Below, in pieces: positions 26,519-36,768 of a stretch of 64,000 nucleotides of DNA. Both the position numbers and the translations under genes were made by a program. Source of the DNA: Streptococcus marmotae (GTDB lineage Bacteria; Bacillota; Bacilli; Lactobacillales; Streptococcaceae). Location of the stretch: positions 1,261,501-1,325,500 of the forward strand of contig NZ_CP015196.1 of NCBI RefSeq assembly GCF_001623565.1, read 5' to 3'. The stretch's first letter is position 1; each line of letters begins with the position of its first letter. The notes beneath the pieces are model-generated. The model was not told the DNA's origin, did not search any database, and worked only from the letters and a program-made list of their open reading frames with translations.

Positions 26519-27712
26519 TTATTTTTTATCCAACGATTTTTTCAGTGAGCTTGAATCGCCCTTGTCCGTTTTCTTCTTAAACCATTCTTCTAGTTTTGCA
26601 TAGGGCGTTGTCAGAGCTTCTTTCCAGACCTGATAACGGGTATCAATTAGGAGGCGGAAGAGCTTATCGAGCATTTCTCGTTCTTCATCGGTTAGATTTT
26701 GTTGTTGCTCCATTAGGAGGCCGATTTTTTTAGGAGTATCTACGGTAAAGTCATTCAAGCGTTCAATTCCAGCATCAATAAACATACCAAACAGTAAATC
26801 AAAGAAGTGCTTGAGTTCGTCCTCGTTTAGACTGGCTGTCCATGTTTTTAAGGTTGTGTCAATCTGGATACTGTTTTCCGTCAAGGCAGGTGCTAGTTTG
26901 AAATCATGTCCCTCAACTTCCCAAGTGAAGCTGATATGTTGGAGCAGGCCAAAGGCTTTACTTTCGACAATCTCTGCCTTGTCAGGTGTTTCAAGTAGCA
27001 TACCGACAATCGAATTTTGGGGGATGATAGACTGGATGCGTTCTTTCATTGCTTGATAACCGTCTGATTCAATTACAGAAGGATGAACTCCGGGAGAATC
27101 ATAAGCAATAATCTGCGCAATGCGTTCTTGATTTCTTTGTTCTAGCTGACTGCTGGCATAGATGGCGAGATTTCCTCCCTTGGAGTGTCCAGCTACATAG
27201 ACCGTGTAGTTTGGAAGCTGCATGATGGAGTTAAGGTACTGGGTTGCAGATTGTTGGGCAGGGATTTCTGCCATGTAGGTCATATGAAAATCTTCTTTCC
27301 AACCGATAATGGTGTCATCTGTTCCCCTGAAAATCGTGACGAGTTTGTCTTGGCCAACTTTGTAGGTAATGGCCGCAAACTGCTTTTCCTCTTCCTTATC
27401 ATAGTCGTTAACATAGGCAAGTGCTTTGATAGCCTTGAAACGTTTACTATTTTTTAATAAGTCGAGCAGCTTAATGCGATCTGGGGTAATGGTGACAGAG
27501 AGATTGGGGGTATCACCATGATTTTTCTCTTCAAATTGCGTAATGATATAATCCAAGCGCTTCAGTTGCTGAACGGTTACATCGGATGAAACTAAGCCGT
27601 CAAAAGGCAGATAGGAAATCTCTGTTAAGGCTAGAATATCCAAGCGATTGAGGGGTAAATCGTAAAAATCGTGATTGGCTACTTCTTCAATGTAATTCAG
27701 TAGATTTGGCAT
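26519..27712 (-). CDS. DUF2974 (Mbeg1-like) alpha/beta hydrolase
   Basis: 397 residues. The lipase-type nucleophile elbow GHSKGG (in VYVAGHSKGGNLA) marks an alpha/beta hydrolase of the DUF2974 family. Upstream strand/loop FRGTDDTIIGWKED is typical of lipase-3-like proteins. There is no signal peptide and the tail is rich in Lys, so it is likely cytoplasmic. The substrate is unknown. RBS TAGGAG and a TATAAT -10 lie just upstream on the minus strand. Confidence 0.82.
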   Translation of the reverse strand: MPNLLNYIEEVANHDFYDLPLNRLDILALTEISYLPFDGLVSSDVTVQQLKRLDYIITQFEEKNHGDTPNLSVTITPDRIKLLDLLKNSKRFKAIKALAYVNDYDKEEEKQFAAITYKVGQDKLVTIFRGTDDTIIGWKEDFHMTYMAEIPAQQSATQYLNSIMQLPNYTVYVAGHSKGGNLAIYASSQLEQRNQERIAQIIAYDSPGVHPSVIESDGYQAMKERIQSIIPQNSIVGMLLETPDKAEIVESKAFGLLQHISFTWEVEGHDFKLAPALTENSIQIDTTLKTWTASLNEDELKHFFDLLFGMFIDAGIERLNDFTVDTPKKIGLLMEQQQNLTDEEREMLDKLFRLLIDTRYQVWKEALTTPYAKLEEWFKKKTDKGDSSSLKKSLDKK

Positions 27713-27861
27713 AGAATACTCCTATGATATATTTAAACTATTATATCGTATCAAAAGGATAGTCGCAACTACTACATAAACTGGTTTCAGAGAAGTCGAA
27801 TTCGTCATTCGCCAAAAAAATTGCGTCTATTTACACAAAATGAGCGATAGAGGCGACTGGG

Positions 27862-27875
27862 TGACAAAAATGTTA
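27862..27875 (+). promoter_or_regulatory. BceR-like operator upstream of the two-component genes
   Basis: TGACAAAAATGTTA fits TnACA-N4-TGTAA with one mismatch. It lies 44 nt upstream of the -10 TATAAT (27919-27924), which has no good -35, as expected of an activated promoter. Confidence 0.65.
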
Positions 27876-27947
27876 GAAAGAAATGGTAGGTTTTCGTTTT
27901 TTTGCTAGGAAAATAGCTTATAATGGAAGAAGAGAGGACGTGGTGCA

Positions 27948-28634
27948 ATGAAGCAAAAAATCTTACTTGTAGAAGATGATACAGTTATTCGTCAATTGGT
28001 GGCAAAAAATCTTCGGAATTGGAATTATGAAGTGGCTGAAAGTGAGGATTTTCAGCTGATTTTAGAGCAGGTTGAGGCATTTCAACCGCATTTGATTTTA
28101 ATGGATATTGGTCTGCCTTTTTTTAACGGCTATTATTGGTGTCAAGAAATCCGGAAAATCTCACGTGTGCCGATTCTTTTTCTATCTTCACGTGATCAAC
28201 CAATGGATATTGTAATGGCCATCAATCTAGGTGGCGATGATTATGTGACCAAGCCTTTTGATATGACAGTTCTTCTAGCGAAAATTCAAGGGCTTTTACG
28301 CAGAACCTATGACTTTTTGGGCGAGCAGACGGTATTGACCTTTGAAGGCATTCGGTTGGACTTAAAAAGTATGCAGGTGAGCTATGATGGTGTGAGCGAA
28401 GATTTGACCAAAAATGAATTTCAAATCCTACGAATTTTATTCGAGCAGCCGCAGGTCATTGTCAGCAGGGAAGAATTGATGAAAGAATTATGGAATAGCG
28501 ACTTGTTTGTTGATGATAATACGCTGACGGTGAATGTTGGTCGCTTGCGCCGCAAATTGGCGGATATGGGTTTGCAGGATCTTATTGTGACCAAAAAAGG
28601 AATGGGATATGGATTGGTGAAGCACGATGACTAA
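27948..28634 (+). CDS. Bce-type response regulator (OmpR family)
   Basis: 228 residues: receiver domain with phospho-acceptor D53 (LILMDIG), then an OmpR/PhoB winged helix with ELWNSDLFVDDNTLTVNVGR and the YGL ending. It is the partner of the kinase encoded next (8-nt overlap). It should activate the ABC transporter operon in response to bacitracin-like or other cell-wall-active peptides. Matching operators lie upstream of its own gene and of the transporter. Confidence 0.9.
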   Translation: MKQKILLVEDDTVIRQLVAKNLRNWNYEVAESEDFQLILEQVEAFQPHLILMDIGLPFFNGYYWCQEIRKISRVPILFLSSRDQPMDIVMAINLGGDDYVTKPFDMTVLLAKIQGLLRRTYDFLGEQTVLTFEGIRLDLKSMQVSYDGVSEDLTKNEFQILRILFEQPQVIVSREELMKELWNSDLFVDDNTLTVNVGRLRRKLADMGLQDLIVTKKGMGYGLVKHDD

Positions 28635-29607
28635 AGGACAAGTAGGCTTTTTTGTTAAGCGCTGGCTGGCAACGCGCTTGTTGTTCCTATTGGGCATGCT
28701 CTTCTTTATTCTTCTTATCGGTGGTTTTAGTCTACTCTTTCATGTGGAGAATGCACTTGTTGGCTATGCCAGTCTGTTGCTTTCCTGTATTGCTGGAGTG
28801 GTGGTTTTCCTTGATATGGGCAAGGAGTGGCAGCGGTTTACCTTGGTAAGCAGGCAAGAGCTTGTGACGAGAGGAACAGCAACTGAAGTAGTCTTACAAG
28901 CACGTGTGCAAGAGTTAGAAGAGGAGTTGCGCCAACAACTGGATCAGGAGCGCAGGCGTCAGAGTGATTTTCAAGACTACTATACCTTGTGGGCTCACCA
29001 GATGAAAATCCCCATTGCAGCCAGTCAACTGCTAGCGAGAGATTTGCCAGCTGGTCCTGAGAGGCAGGCCTTGGAGCAGGAATTATTCAAGATTGAGCAA
29101 TATACAGGACAGGTTCTGCATTATTTGCGTTTGGAATCTTTTCATGAAGACTTGCTTGTTCAGCGTGAGTCGCTTGACCTTCTGGTACGGCAAGTCATCA
29201 AGAAGTATTCGATTTTCTTTATCCAGCAAAAGACAGAGCTTCGCTTAGACGAGTTAGAGCTGACTCTTGCAACAGACAAGAAATGGTTCTGCCTCCTGCT
29301 TGAACAATTTATTTCCAATGCTATTAAGTATACGGTAGGTGGACAAATTTGGATTTACCTAGACGGTGATGATCTGGTCATCCAAGATACAGGGATAGGC
29401 ATTGCTAAAAGTGACATGGAACGGATTTTTGCTCGTGGCTTCTCAGGCTACAATGGCCGCATTTCACAGCAATCTTCTGGTCTAGGACTGTATTTGGCAC
29501 AAGGAATTGGTGAAAAGTTGGGACTGACCTTCCGTCTGACCTCGGAAATAGGACAAGGTACACAGGTACGCATCTGCCTCAAAGAAGAAAAACTGATGCT
29601 TGATTGA
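28627..29607 (+). CDS. Bce-type intramembrane-sensing histidine kinase
   Basis: 326 residues. Two N-terminal membrane helices (about 14-38 and 42-63) have almost no extracellular loop, the mark of intramembrane-sensing (BceS-like) kinases that sense through the ABC transporter. A coiled linker (90-112) follows, then the H-box with H124 (LWAHQMKIP) and an ATPase domain with N-box EQFISNAIKYT, DTGIGI and GLGLYL. It overlaps the regulator by 8 nt. Confidence 0.9.
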   Translation: MTKGQVGFFVKRWLATRLLFLLGMLFFILLIGGFSLLFHVENALVGYASLLLSCIAGVVVFLDMGKEWQRFTLVSRQELVTRGTATEVVLQARVQELEEELRQQLDQERRRQSDFQDYYTLWAHQMKIPIAASQLLARDLPAGPERQALEQELFKIEQYTGQVLHYLRLESFHEDLLVQRESLDLLVRQVIKKYSIFFIQQKTELRLDELELTLATDKKWFCLLLEQFISNAIKYTVGGQIWIYLDGDDLVIQDTGIGIAKSDMERIFARGFSGYNGRISQQSSGLGLYLAQGIGEKLGLTFRLTSEIGQGTQVRICLKEEKLMLD

Positions 29608-29614
29608 CCGAAAC

Positions 29615-29628
29615 TAACAAAAATGTAA
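29615..29628 (+). promoter_or_regulatory. BceR-like operator upstream of the transporter genes
   Basis: TAACAAAAATGTAA is a perfect TnACA-N4-TGTAA. It lies 44-45 nt upstream of a -10-like TATCAT (29673-29678), the same spacing as at the regulator gene's promoter. Confidence 0.75.
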
Positions 29629-29787
29629 GACAAATGAGAGCTAAAGCTAAGGTAGCATAGGAAGAAATGGGCTATCATAAGACTAGAAAGAGTTGAGCAG
29701 ACAGAAGATTCATCTGTTTGAACAGGCAAGACAGTATCGACTACGGATGTCTGAACTTGCGATTCAAGGAATACAAGGAGGTTTATA

Positions 29788-30546
29788 ATGGTATTACTCG
29801 ACGTTCAACATGTACAGAAGATCTATCAGGCACGCTTTTTAGCCAATCAGGTAGAGGCCTTAAAAGACATTCATTTTACCGTTGAAAAAGGTGAATATGT
29901 GGCAATTATGGGGGAATCAGGTTCGGGGAAATCGACATTACTCAATATTTTAGCTATGCTAGACAAGCCGACCCAAGGCAAGGTGTTCTTAAATGGGGTG
30001 GATACCCAGACAATCAAAAACAAGGATGCTTCTGCCTTTCGCAGGGAGAAGTTGGGTTTTGTCTTTCAAGATTTTAACCTACTAGACACCCTATCGGTCA
30101 AGGACAATGTCCTCCTTCCCTTGGTGTTATCGCGTGTCCCTGTCTATGAGATGAATAAGCGGCAATCAGAAGTGCTTGATAGTCTAGGAATTGCCAGCTT
30201 AAAAGATAAGATGCCCTATGAGATTTCAGGTGGTCAGCAGCAACGGGTCGCAGTCGCGCGTGCCATTATCACGCAACCAGAAATTCTACTTGCAGATGAG
30301 CCAACTGGAGCGCTTGATTCCAAGTCTTCTGCCACCTTGCTGGATATTTTTGACCAAATCAACGAAATGGGGCAAACCCTTCTGATGGTTACCCATTCCA
30401 CAACAGCAGCCAGTCGGGCGAAACGTGTCCTCTTTATCAAGGATGGCAAGCTCTATCATCAGATTTTTCGAGGAGATCGTGCCTCACATGAGATGTTTCA
30501 GTTGATTTCAGATACGCTGACCCTCATGGCGAATCGAGGTGAGTAG
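29788..30546 (+). CDS. Bce-type ABC transporter ATP-binding protein
   Basis: 252-residue ATPase of the BceA/MacB class: Walker A GESGSGKS, signature ISGGQQQRVAVARA, Walker B LLADEPTGALD and MVTHSTTAASRA. Together with the large permease it forms a resistance pump that frees the target lipid from peptide antibiotics and signals to the kinase. RBS AAGGAGG lies before the ATG. The promoter contains the strongest BceR-like site. Confidence 0.93.
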   Translation: MVLLDVQHVQKIYQARFLANQVEALKDIHFTVEKGEYVAIMGESGSGKSTLLNILAMLDKPTQGKVFLNGVDTQTIKNKDASAFRREKLGFVFQDFNLLDTLSVKDNVLLPLVLSRVPVYEMNKRQSEVLDSLGIASLKDKMPYEISGGQQQRVAVARAIITQPEILLADEPTGALDSKSSATLLDIFDQINEMGQTLLMVTHSTTAASRAKRVLFIKDGKLYHQIFRGDRASHEMFQLISDTLTLMANRGE

Positions 30547-30547
30547 G

Positions 30548-32548
30548 ATGTGGAAGGTTATCTATACATTAGCAGGCACTAATCTGTTGAAAAATCGGAA
30601 ATTGTACTATCCCTTTGCCCTAGTGACGGCATTATCCGCAACGATTGCTTACCTATTTACCTCGCTTAGCCACAATCCACACTTGGCAGAGGTCTACGGA
30701 GCAAAAACGGTTACGCTGACTCTCCAATTTGGCCAGTATATCGTTCTGTTCACGGTTGCCATGATGCTCCTTTATGCCAATGGCTTCGTTATGAAAAATC
30801 GCTCGAAAGAGCTGGGAATCTATACAGTTCTTGGTCTAGAAAAAGGGCATCTGCTTCTAATGACTTTAGTTGAGACTATTTTATTTTCTCTAGTGACAGT
30901 GGGGTTCGGTCTCATTTTTGGAGTGATTTTGGATAAGCTGATCTATGCGATTTTACTCAAGACCATGCACGTTAAGGTGGTGTTGGTTTCCGTTTTCCAA
31001 TGGAACAATGCGCTGACGGTCATCTTGTATTTTCTCTTGATTTTTTTCGGCTTGGCTGTTCTAAATGCTGGAAAATTAAGTCTATCTTCCTCGCTTCAGT
31101 TAGTGAAAGGTCAGAAACGAGGAGAGGCAAAAGGACGATTTTTACTACTTCAAACCTTGCTTGGACTGGGAATTTTGGTCTATGCCTACTATCTATCCCT
31201 AAGTGTAGAGAGTCCGATTAAGGCCCTGCCTGTCTTTTTCACAGCAGTTGTCCTCGTTATTGTTGCCACCTACATACTTTTTCATGCGGGAATCATCAGC
31301 TTTTTGAAATGGTTGCAAAGGCGAGAAAGCTATTACTATCAGCCGGCGAATTTTATCTCTGTGTCTAATCTTGTCTTTCGGATGCGAAAAAACGCTATGG
31401 GGCTAGCGACCATTGCGATTTTGTCTACCATGTTTATTATTACGATGATTGGTGGAATCAATATCTATGTTGGCGGAAATGATATGATTCAGCAGTTGGA
31501 GCCAAATGATTTCACCTACCATTATCAATTTGAAAAAAATGGAGTAGCTACTGCTGATGAGGAAGCGGTACTGAAAGAATGGACCTCACAGAACCTAGAG
31601 CAAAATGGTGTTCCAATCAGCAAGATAGTTACCTATACCTTTTTTGAAGGCATTATGGGAAAGATGGAGAAAAATCACGTCAAGCTCCTTGATAAGAATA
31701 GGACTGGCTTCAGTTTTTACGACATCAACGTCCTTTATGTCTTTGATGAAGCTTCTTACAAAGGCATGACAGGTGAGCGTTTAGACTTGTCAAGCGATCA
31801 GGTTGCAGTTTATAGCAAGAATGTTGATTTTGATGCGCATCAACCATTAGTGATAGGGGAGCAATCCTTTACGGTTAAAAAGCGCCTGCCCAAGAATTTT
31901 GCAGCCTATCAGACACCGAACAATATGACCCAACTATTTCCAGGGCTTATTCTAGTTGTGCATGATTTAGACGATGTTTCCTTGTTGACAAATAGGAAGA
32001 CCTATATCGGAGTAGATACTAGCTTGACCGAAGAGGATCAGATACAGCGTTGGGAAAATTGGCAGGCGCTGAATCCGGATCAGCAACCTGCCTCCCTCAC
32101 CCTTTCTGGGATGGGATCAGGTAGTCGCGTAGCCGAACGAGCTAGTACCTTTGCCTTTACAGGTTCCCTCTTCTTTATTGGAATCTTCCTATCTGTGGTC
32201 TTCCTTATGGCAACTGTATTGGTGATTTACTACAAGCAGATATCAGAAGCCTATGAAGACAGGGAACGTTTTGTCATCATGCAAAAAGTAGGGCTGGACG
32301 AGGGACAGACCAAGCAGAGTATTCGCAAGCAGATGGCGACCGTCTTCTTTCTTCCTCTGAGCTTTGCCTTTCTGCATTTGGCTTTTGCCTATAAGGTTCT
32401 ATCTCAGATTTTGCTGCAGATTGGAATTATCAATAGTAGTCTAGTCTTACAGGTTGCCCTATGGAGCTGTTTCGGGTATTTCACTCTCTATCTCCTTGTC
32501 TATCTCTTAACGGCTCGCTCTTACCGATCTGTTATCCGCTCCAACTAA
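30548..32548 (+). CDS. Bce-type ABC transporter permease
   Basis: 666 residues with the BceB layout of ten membrane helices and an extracellular domain of about 200 residues (roughly 315-530) between helices 7 and 8. FtsX-like segments flank it. The domain binds the peptide-lipid target and confers specificity. I chose ATG 30548, just after the ATPase stop, with AGGTGAG upstream; a GTG at 30539 would overlap. The antibiotic cannot be predicted from this alone. Confidence 0.9.
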   Translation: MWKVIYTLAGTNLLKNRKLYYPFALVTALSATIAYLFTSLSHNPHLAEVYGAKTVTLTLQFGQYIVLFTVAMMLLYANGFVMKNRSKELGIYTVLGLEKGHLLLMTLVETILFSLVTVGFGLIFGVILDKLIYAILLKTMHVKVVLVSVFQWNNALTVILYFLLIFFGLAVLNAGKLSLSSSLQLVKGQKRGEAKGRFLLLQTLLGLGILVYAYYLSLSVESPIKALPVFFTAVVLVIVATYILFHAGIISFLKWLQRRESYYYQPANFISVSNLVFRMRKNAMGLATIAILSTMFIITMIGGINIYVGGNDMIQQLEPNDFTYHYQFEKNGVATADEEAVLKEWTSQNLEQNGVPISKIVTYTFFEGIMGKMEKNHVKLLDKNRTGFSFYDINVLYVFDEASYKGMTGERLDLSSDQVAVYSKNVDFDAHQPLVIGEQSFTVKKRLPKNFAAYQTPNNMTQLFPGLILVVHDLDDVSLLTNRKTYIGVDTSLTEEDQIQRWENWQALNPDQQPASLTLSGMGSGSRVAERASTFAFTGSLFFIGIFLSVVFLMATVLVIYYKQISEAYEDRERFVIMQKVGLDEGQTKQSIRKQMATVFFLPLSFAFLHLAFAYKVLSQILLQIGIINSSLVLQVALWSCFGYFTLYLLVYLLTARSYRSVIRSN

Positions 32549-32629
32549 ATCAGCCTTAAGACGGATGAAAGAGATGGGAGGATAGGGTATACTAAAGTCA
32601 ATCCTAAATATTTTCATAATCTCCTTAGA

Positions 32630-32656
32630 ACATCAGCCACATGGCTGGTGTTTTTG
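32630..32656 (+). terminator. Terminator of the Bce module
   Basis: ACATCAGCC / GGCTGGTGT stem, loop ACAT, then five T. Confidence 0.85.
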
Positions 32657-32733
32657 TGTACCTAAGACTTGTGATATAATGGAGTAGCGAAGGACAGGCA
32701 GAGGAACTGTCCGCTATAGAAAAGAGGTAGAAC

Positions 32734-32970
32734 ATGACATTTGAAGACATTTTACCAGGTCTAAAGGCTAAGAAGAAATACGTCCGTACAGGCTGGGGTG
32801 GGGCTGAAAACTATGTCCAACTCTTTGACACGATTGAGCAAAACGGTGTAGCGCTTGAAGTAACGCCCTACTTTTTAATCAATGTGTCAGGCGAGGGTGA
32901 AGGTTTTTCTATGTGGAGCCCAACACCGTGCGATGTCTTAGCGACAGACTGGGTAGAAGTCCATGACTAA
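32734..32970 (+). CDS. DUF2829 protein (Tad2-like domain)
   Basis: 78 residues, beginning MTFEDILPGLKAKKKYVRTG and ending in a TPCDVLATDWVE block. This is the DUF2829 fold: a small domain with YVRTGWGG near the start and a conserved W-x-D-W-like end. Phage members (Tad2) sequester the signalling nucleotide of Thoeris immunity, but chromosomal members have no proven role. It overlaps the SDR gene by 8 nt. A TATAAT -10 lies at 32675-32680. Confidence 0.82.
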   Translation: MTFEDILPGLKAKKKYVRTGWGGAENYVQLFDTIEQNGVALEVTPYFLINVSGEGEGFSMWSPTPCDVLATDWVEVHD

Positions 32971-33661
32971 GAAAGTCCTTGTGACAGGGGTCTCATCAGG
33001 CATTGGACGGGCTCAGGCTCAGCTGTTTTTGGAGCATGGCTATGAGGTCTATGGGGTTGATAAGGGAGAAAATCCTCTATTGGTCGGTGCCTTTCATTTT
33101 CTACAACTAGACTTGCGGGATAACTTAGCGCCCCTTTTTGACTGGCTGCCAGAAGTGGATATTCTCTGCAATACCGCTGGAAAATTGGATGCTTATAAGG
33201 CGCTTTTAGATACTAGTGAGGAAGAAATCGAGGACATCTTAGCTATTAATTTACTTGCTAGCATGCGGATTACCCGCTTTTATTTGGCAAAGATGCTGGA
33301 AAAAAAGGCAGGTATCATTATCAACATGTGCTCGATTGCTAGTTTCCTAGCTGGTGGTGGCGGTGTAGCCTATACGACTAGTAAGCATGCCCTTGCAGGT
33401 TTTACCAAGCAGCTGGCGATCGATTATGCAGACAAGGGGATTCAGGTTTTTGGCTTAGCACCAGGTGCGGTCAAGACAGCCATGACGGCTAGTGACTTTG
33501 AAGAGGGAGGTCTTGCGGAATGGGTTGCGGCTGAAACGCCGATTAAGCGCTGGCTGGATCCGGAAGAAATTGCTGAAGTCACCCTCTTTTTGGCAAGCGG
33601 AAAAGCTAGTAGTATGCAGGGGGAAATCCTCAAAATTGACGGTGGCTGGAGCTTGAAATAA
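32963..33661 (+). CDS. Short-chain dehydrogenase/reductase (FabG-like)
   Basis: 232-residue classical SDR. It has the nucleotide-binding motif TGVSSGIG (residues 8-15), NTAG (equivalent of NNAG), catalytic Y137-x3-K141 in YTTSK and S at about 124 (MCSIAS). Its closest type is 3-oxoacyl-ACP reductase, yet the main fab cluster is not here, so the substrate is uncertain. It is coupled to the DUF2829 gene by an 8-nt overlap. Confidence 0.88.
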   Translation: MTKKVLVTGVSSGIGRAQAQLFLEHGYEVYGVDKGENPLLVGAFHFLQLDLRDNLAPLFDWLPEVDILCNTAGKLDAYKALLDTSEEEIEDILAINLLASMRITRFYLAKMLEKKAGIIINMCSIASFLAGGGGVAYTTSKHALAGFTKQLAIDYADKGIQVFGLAPGAVKTAMTASDFEEGGLAEWVAAETPIKRWLDPEEIAEVTLFLASGKASSMQGEILKIDGGWSLK

Positions 33662-33905
33662 GGTGCAGTGACATGGATTATTTCCGCAGGCTGGCGCTGT
33701 TTGAGAGCACAGGAGTCTTCGGTTTTGTGATACTATGCGAGGGATTTATCTGCACAGGAGTCTCTTACTATTGAAATTGCAAGGACTCTTATGGTTCAAC
33801 ACAAAGACTTTGCGCACACTTTGGCCGCTTAGATGGTGCTTTCGTCGTGTGCAAAAAAGGAAGGGTCGCCTGTCATCAAGCTTCAAAAAACTAGCTTAGA
33901 AAAGA
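33662..33905. other. Gap with only short reading frames
   Basis: About 270 bp before the ASCH gene. It contains a 34-codon stretch beginning MDYFRRLALFESTGVFGFVI at 33673 and a duplicated CACAGGAGTCT (33699 and 33752). It looks like decayed coding or repeat sequence; I see no convincing gene. Confidence 0.35.
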
Positions 33906-33933
33906 TTTAGTTTACAAAAAGTAAGGAGAAATC

Positions 33934-34377
33934 ATGACAGCAGAAGAAATGTGGGCGGCTTATCGCCTTATCAATCCTCAGATTGGAGAGGATATCGATG
34001 CTTGGCAGTTTGGTGCTGAGCCTGATTTACTGGCTGATTTGGTCTTGCGAGGGGAGAAAACCGCAACGGCCTCAGTTTATGATGAATATCTTGTTTCAGG
34101 AGAAAGCTTGCCAAAAGTTGGTGAGCGGAGTGTGATTTTGGACAGCAGTGGACAGGCAGTTTGTGTTATTGAAATAAAGAGAGTAACGATTGAGCCTTTT
34201 TATCAGGTTTCAGCTGCCCATGCCTTTAAAGAAGGAGAAGGCGATAAGTCGCTTGATTATTGGCGTAGAGTGCATGAAGAGTTGTTTAGCAAATGGCTGA
34301 CAGAGCTAGGTCTCGCATTTTCCATTGATTGTCGAGTAGTTTTAGAGGAATTTGAAGTTGTTTATCCGCTCAATTAA
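33934..34377 (+). CDS. ASCH domain protein
   Basis: 147 residues with the ASCH fold signature GEKTATAS (about residues 48-55), a beta barrel related to PUA RNA-binding domains, and the PFYQVSAAHAFKEGEGDKSL segment. ASCH proteins bind RNA, and some have amidohydrolase (acylcytidine) activity; here the role is unknown. RBS AAGGAG precedes the ATG. It is probably monocistronic. Confidence 0.85.
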   Translation: MTAEEMWAAYRLINPQIGEDIDAWQFGAEPDLLADLVLRGEKTATASVYDEYLVSGESLPKVGERSVILDSSGQAVCVIEIKRVTIEPFYQVSAAHAFKEGEGDKSLDYWRRVHEELFSKWLTELGLAFSIDCRVVLEEFEVVYPLN

Positions 34378-34449
34378 ACAGCAAATTTCTTTCCCTCACG
34401 GAGAGAGATTTTATAATGAATTCTGGTAGTTCATTTGGAGGACTTAACT

Positions 34450-34477
34450 TTGTTGCTTCTTGAAAATATGCTATAAT
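34450..34477 (+). promoter_or_regulatory. glmU operon promoter
   Basis: TTGTTG (34450-34455), 16-nt spacer, TATAAT (34472-34477). Confidence 0.65.
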
Positions 34478-34506
34478 GAAGGGAACAGAGATAGATTGGA
34501 CATTAG

Positions 34507-35895
<1,389 letters not shown>

Positions 35896-35897
35896 TG

Positions 35898-36440
35898 ATG
35901 AAATTCGAAGAAAAGACCATGAAGCGGACAGAGATTTTCAAGGGCCATATTTTTGATGTCGTTGTGGATGATGTGGCACTTCCTATGGGCGGCGAAGCCA
36001 AGCGGGAGTTGATTTTTCATAAGGGAGCCGTCTGTGTTCTTGCTGTGACGCCTGAGGACAAGCTGATTTTGGTCAAGCAGTACCGCAAGGCGATTGAACA
36101 AACCAGCTATGAGATTCCAGCAGGGAAATTAGAAGTTGGAGAACATGCTGACCCTAAAGCTGCTGCCCTTAGAGAATTAGAAGAAGAGACAGGCTATACT
36201 GGTGAGTTAGAGCTCTTGTATGATTTTTATTCTGCAATCGGTTTTTGCAACGAACGCTTACGCCTTTACATTGCGAAGAATCTGGTTAAGGTTGAAAATC
36301 CCCGTCCTATGGACGAGGATGAAGTGATTGAAGTCTATCATGTGAGCTTAGAAGAGGCACTTGCGTTGATTGCTAGCGGCGATATTTGTGATGCTAAGAC
36401 CATTATGGCTGTTCAGCAGTTACAATTGATGAGAAAGTAG
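35898..36440 (+). CDS. nudF: ADP-ribose pyrophosphatase (NudF-like)
   Basis: 180 residues. The Nudix box reads [20 protein letters not shown] with EETGY after it. The segment between GE and RE is two residues longer than the textbook spacing, as often seen in streptococcal members. It hydrolyses ADP-ribose to AMP and ribose-5-P. I chose ATG 35898 (7 nt after AGGAGG) rather than ATG 35895, which would overlap the glmU stop. Second gene in the glmU operon. Confidence 0.9.
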   Translation: MKFEEKTMKRTEIFKGHIFDVVVDDVALPMGGEAKRELIFHKGAVCVLAVTPEDKLILVKQYRKAIEQTSYEIPAGKLEVGEHADPKAAALRELEEETGYTGELELLYDFYSAIGFCNERLRLYIAKNLVKVENPRPMDEDEVIEVYHVSLEEALALIASGDICDAKTIMAVQQLQLMRK

Positions 36441-36450
36441 GAAATGCGCA

Positions 36451-36759
36451 ATGAGGAAGCCCTTATTGACAGATGAGATACTAGAGAAAGCGAAACCAAA
36501 AAAGCAGCAACAGCGTTTTGGCTATTATGCCCCTGATGAGGATGTAATGGATGAGTTTGCATTCGAAGATGAATGGGAGGAGGAGTACACAGGCTACCGT
36601 GAAGGCTATACGCATCGTATTCCTGTTGAGTCTTCGATTGTCAAAAGTCGTCGGATTGAGACCGTTAAGCGTGAGGAATTCCGTAGCAAAGTGAATAAAA
36701 TGCTGTTTTGGGTCATTCTTCTAGTTATTCTCTTTCTCATTGCAGTCTTTTTTTGGTAA
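36451..36759 (+). CDS. macP: MacP-like membrane-anchored cofactor of PBP2a
   Basis: 102 residues. The N-terminus [18 protein letters not shown] and the C-terminal single membrane helix (about residues 80-101) match MacP, which activates the class A penicillin-binding protein PBP2a in S. pneumoniae and is a StkP kinase target. The middle is acidic. Gene order glmU–nudF–macP–mtnN is the pneumococcal order. Identification rests on order, topology and the N-terminal pattern. Confidence 0.75.
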   Translation: MRKPLLTDEILEKAKPKKQQQRFGYYAPDEDVMDEFAFEDEWEEEYTGYREGYTHRIPVESSIVKSRRIETVKREEFRSKVNKMLFWVILLVILFLIAVFFW

Positions 36760-36768
36760 GGAGTTTAG

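Noticed and set aside
33673-33775. 34-codon frame after the SDR gene
   Set aside because: No RBS of note, no downstream partner, and the sequence around it looks decayed; kept only as a gap note.
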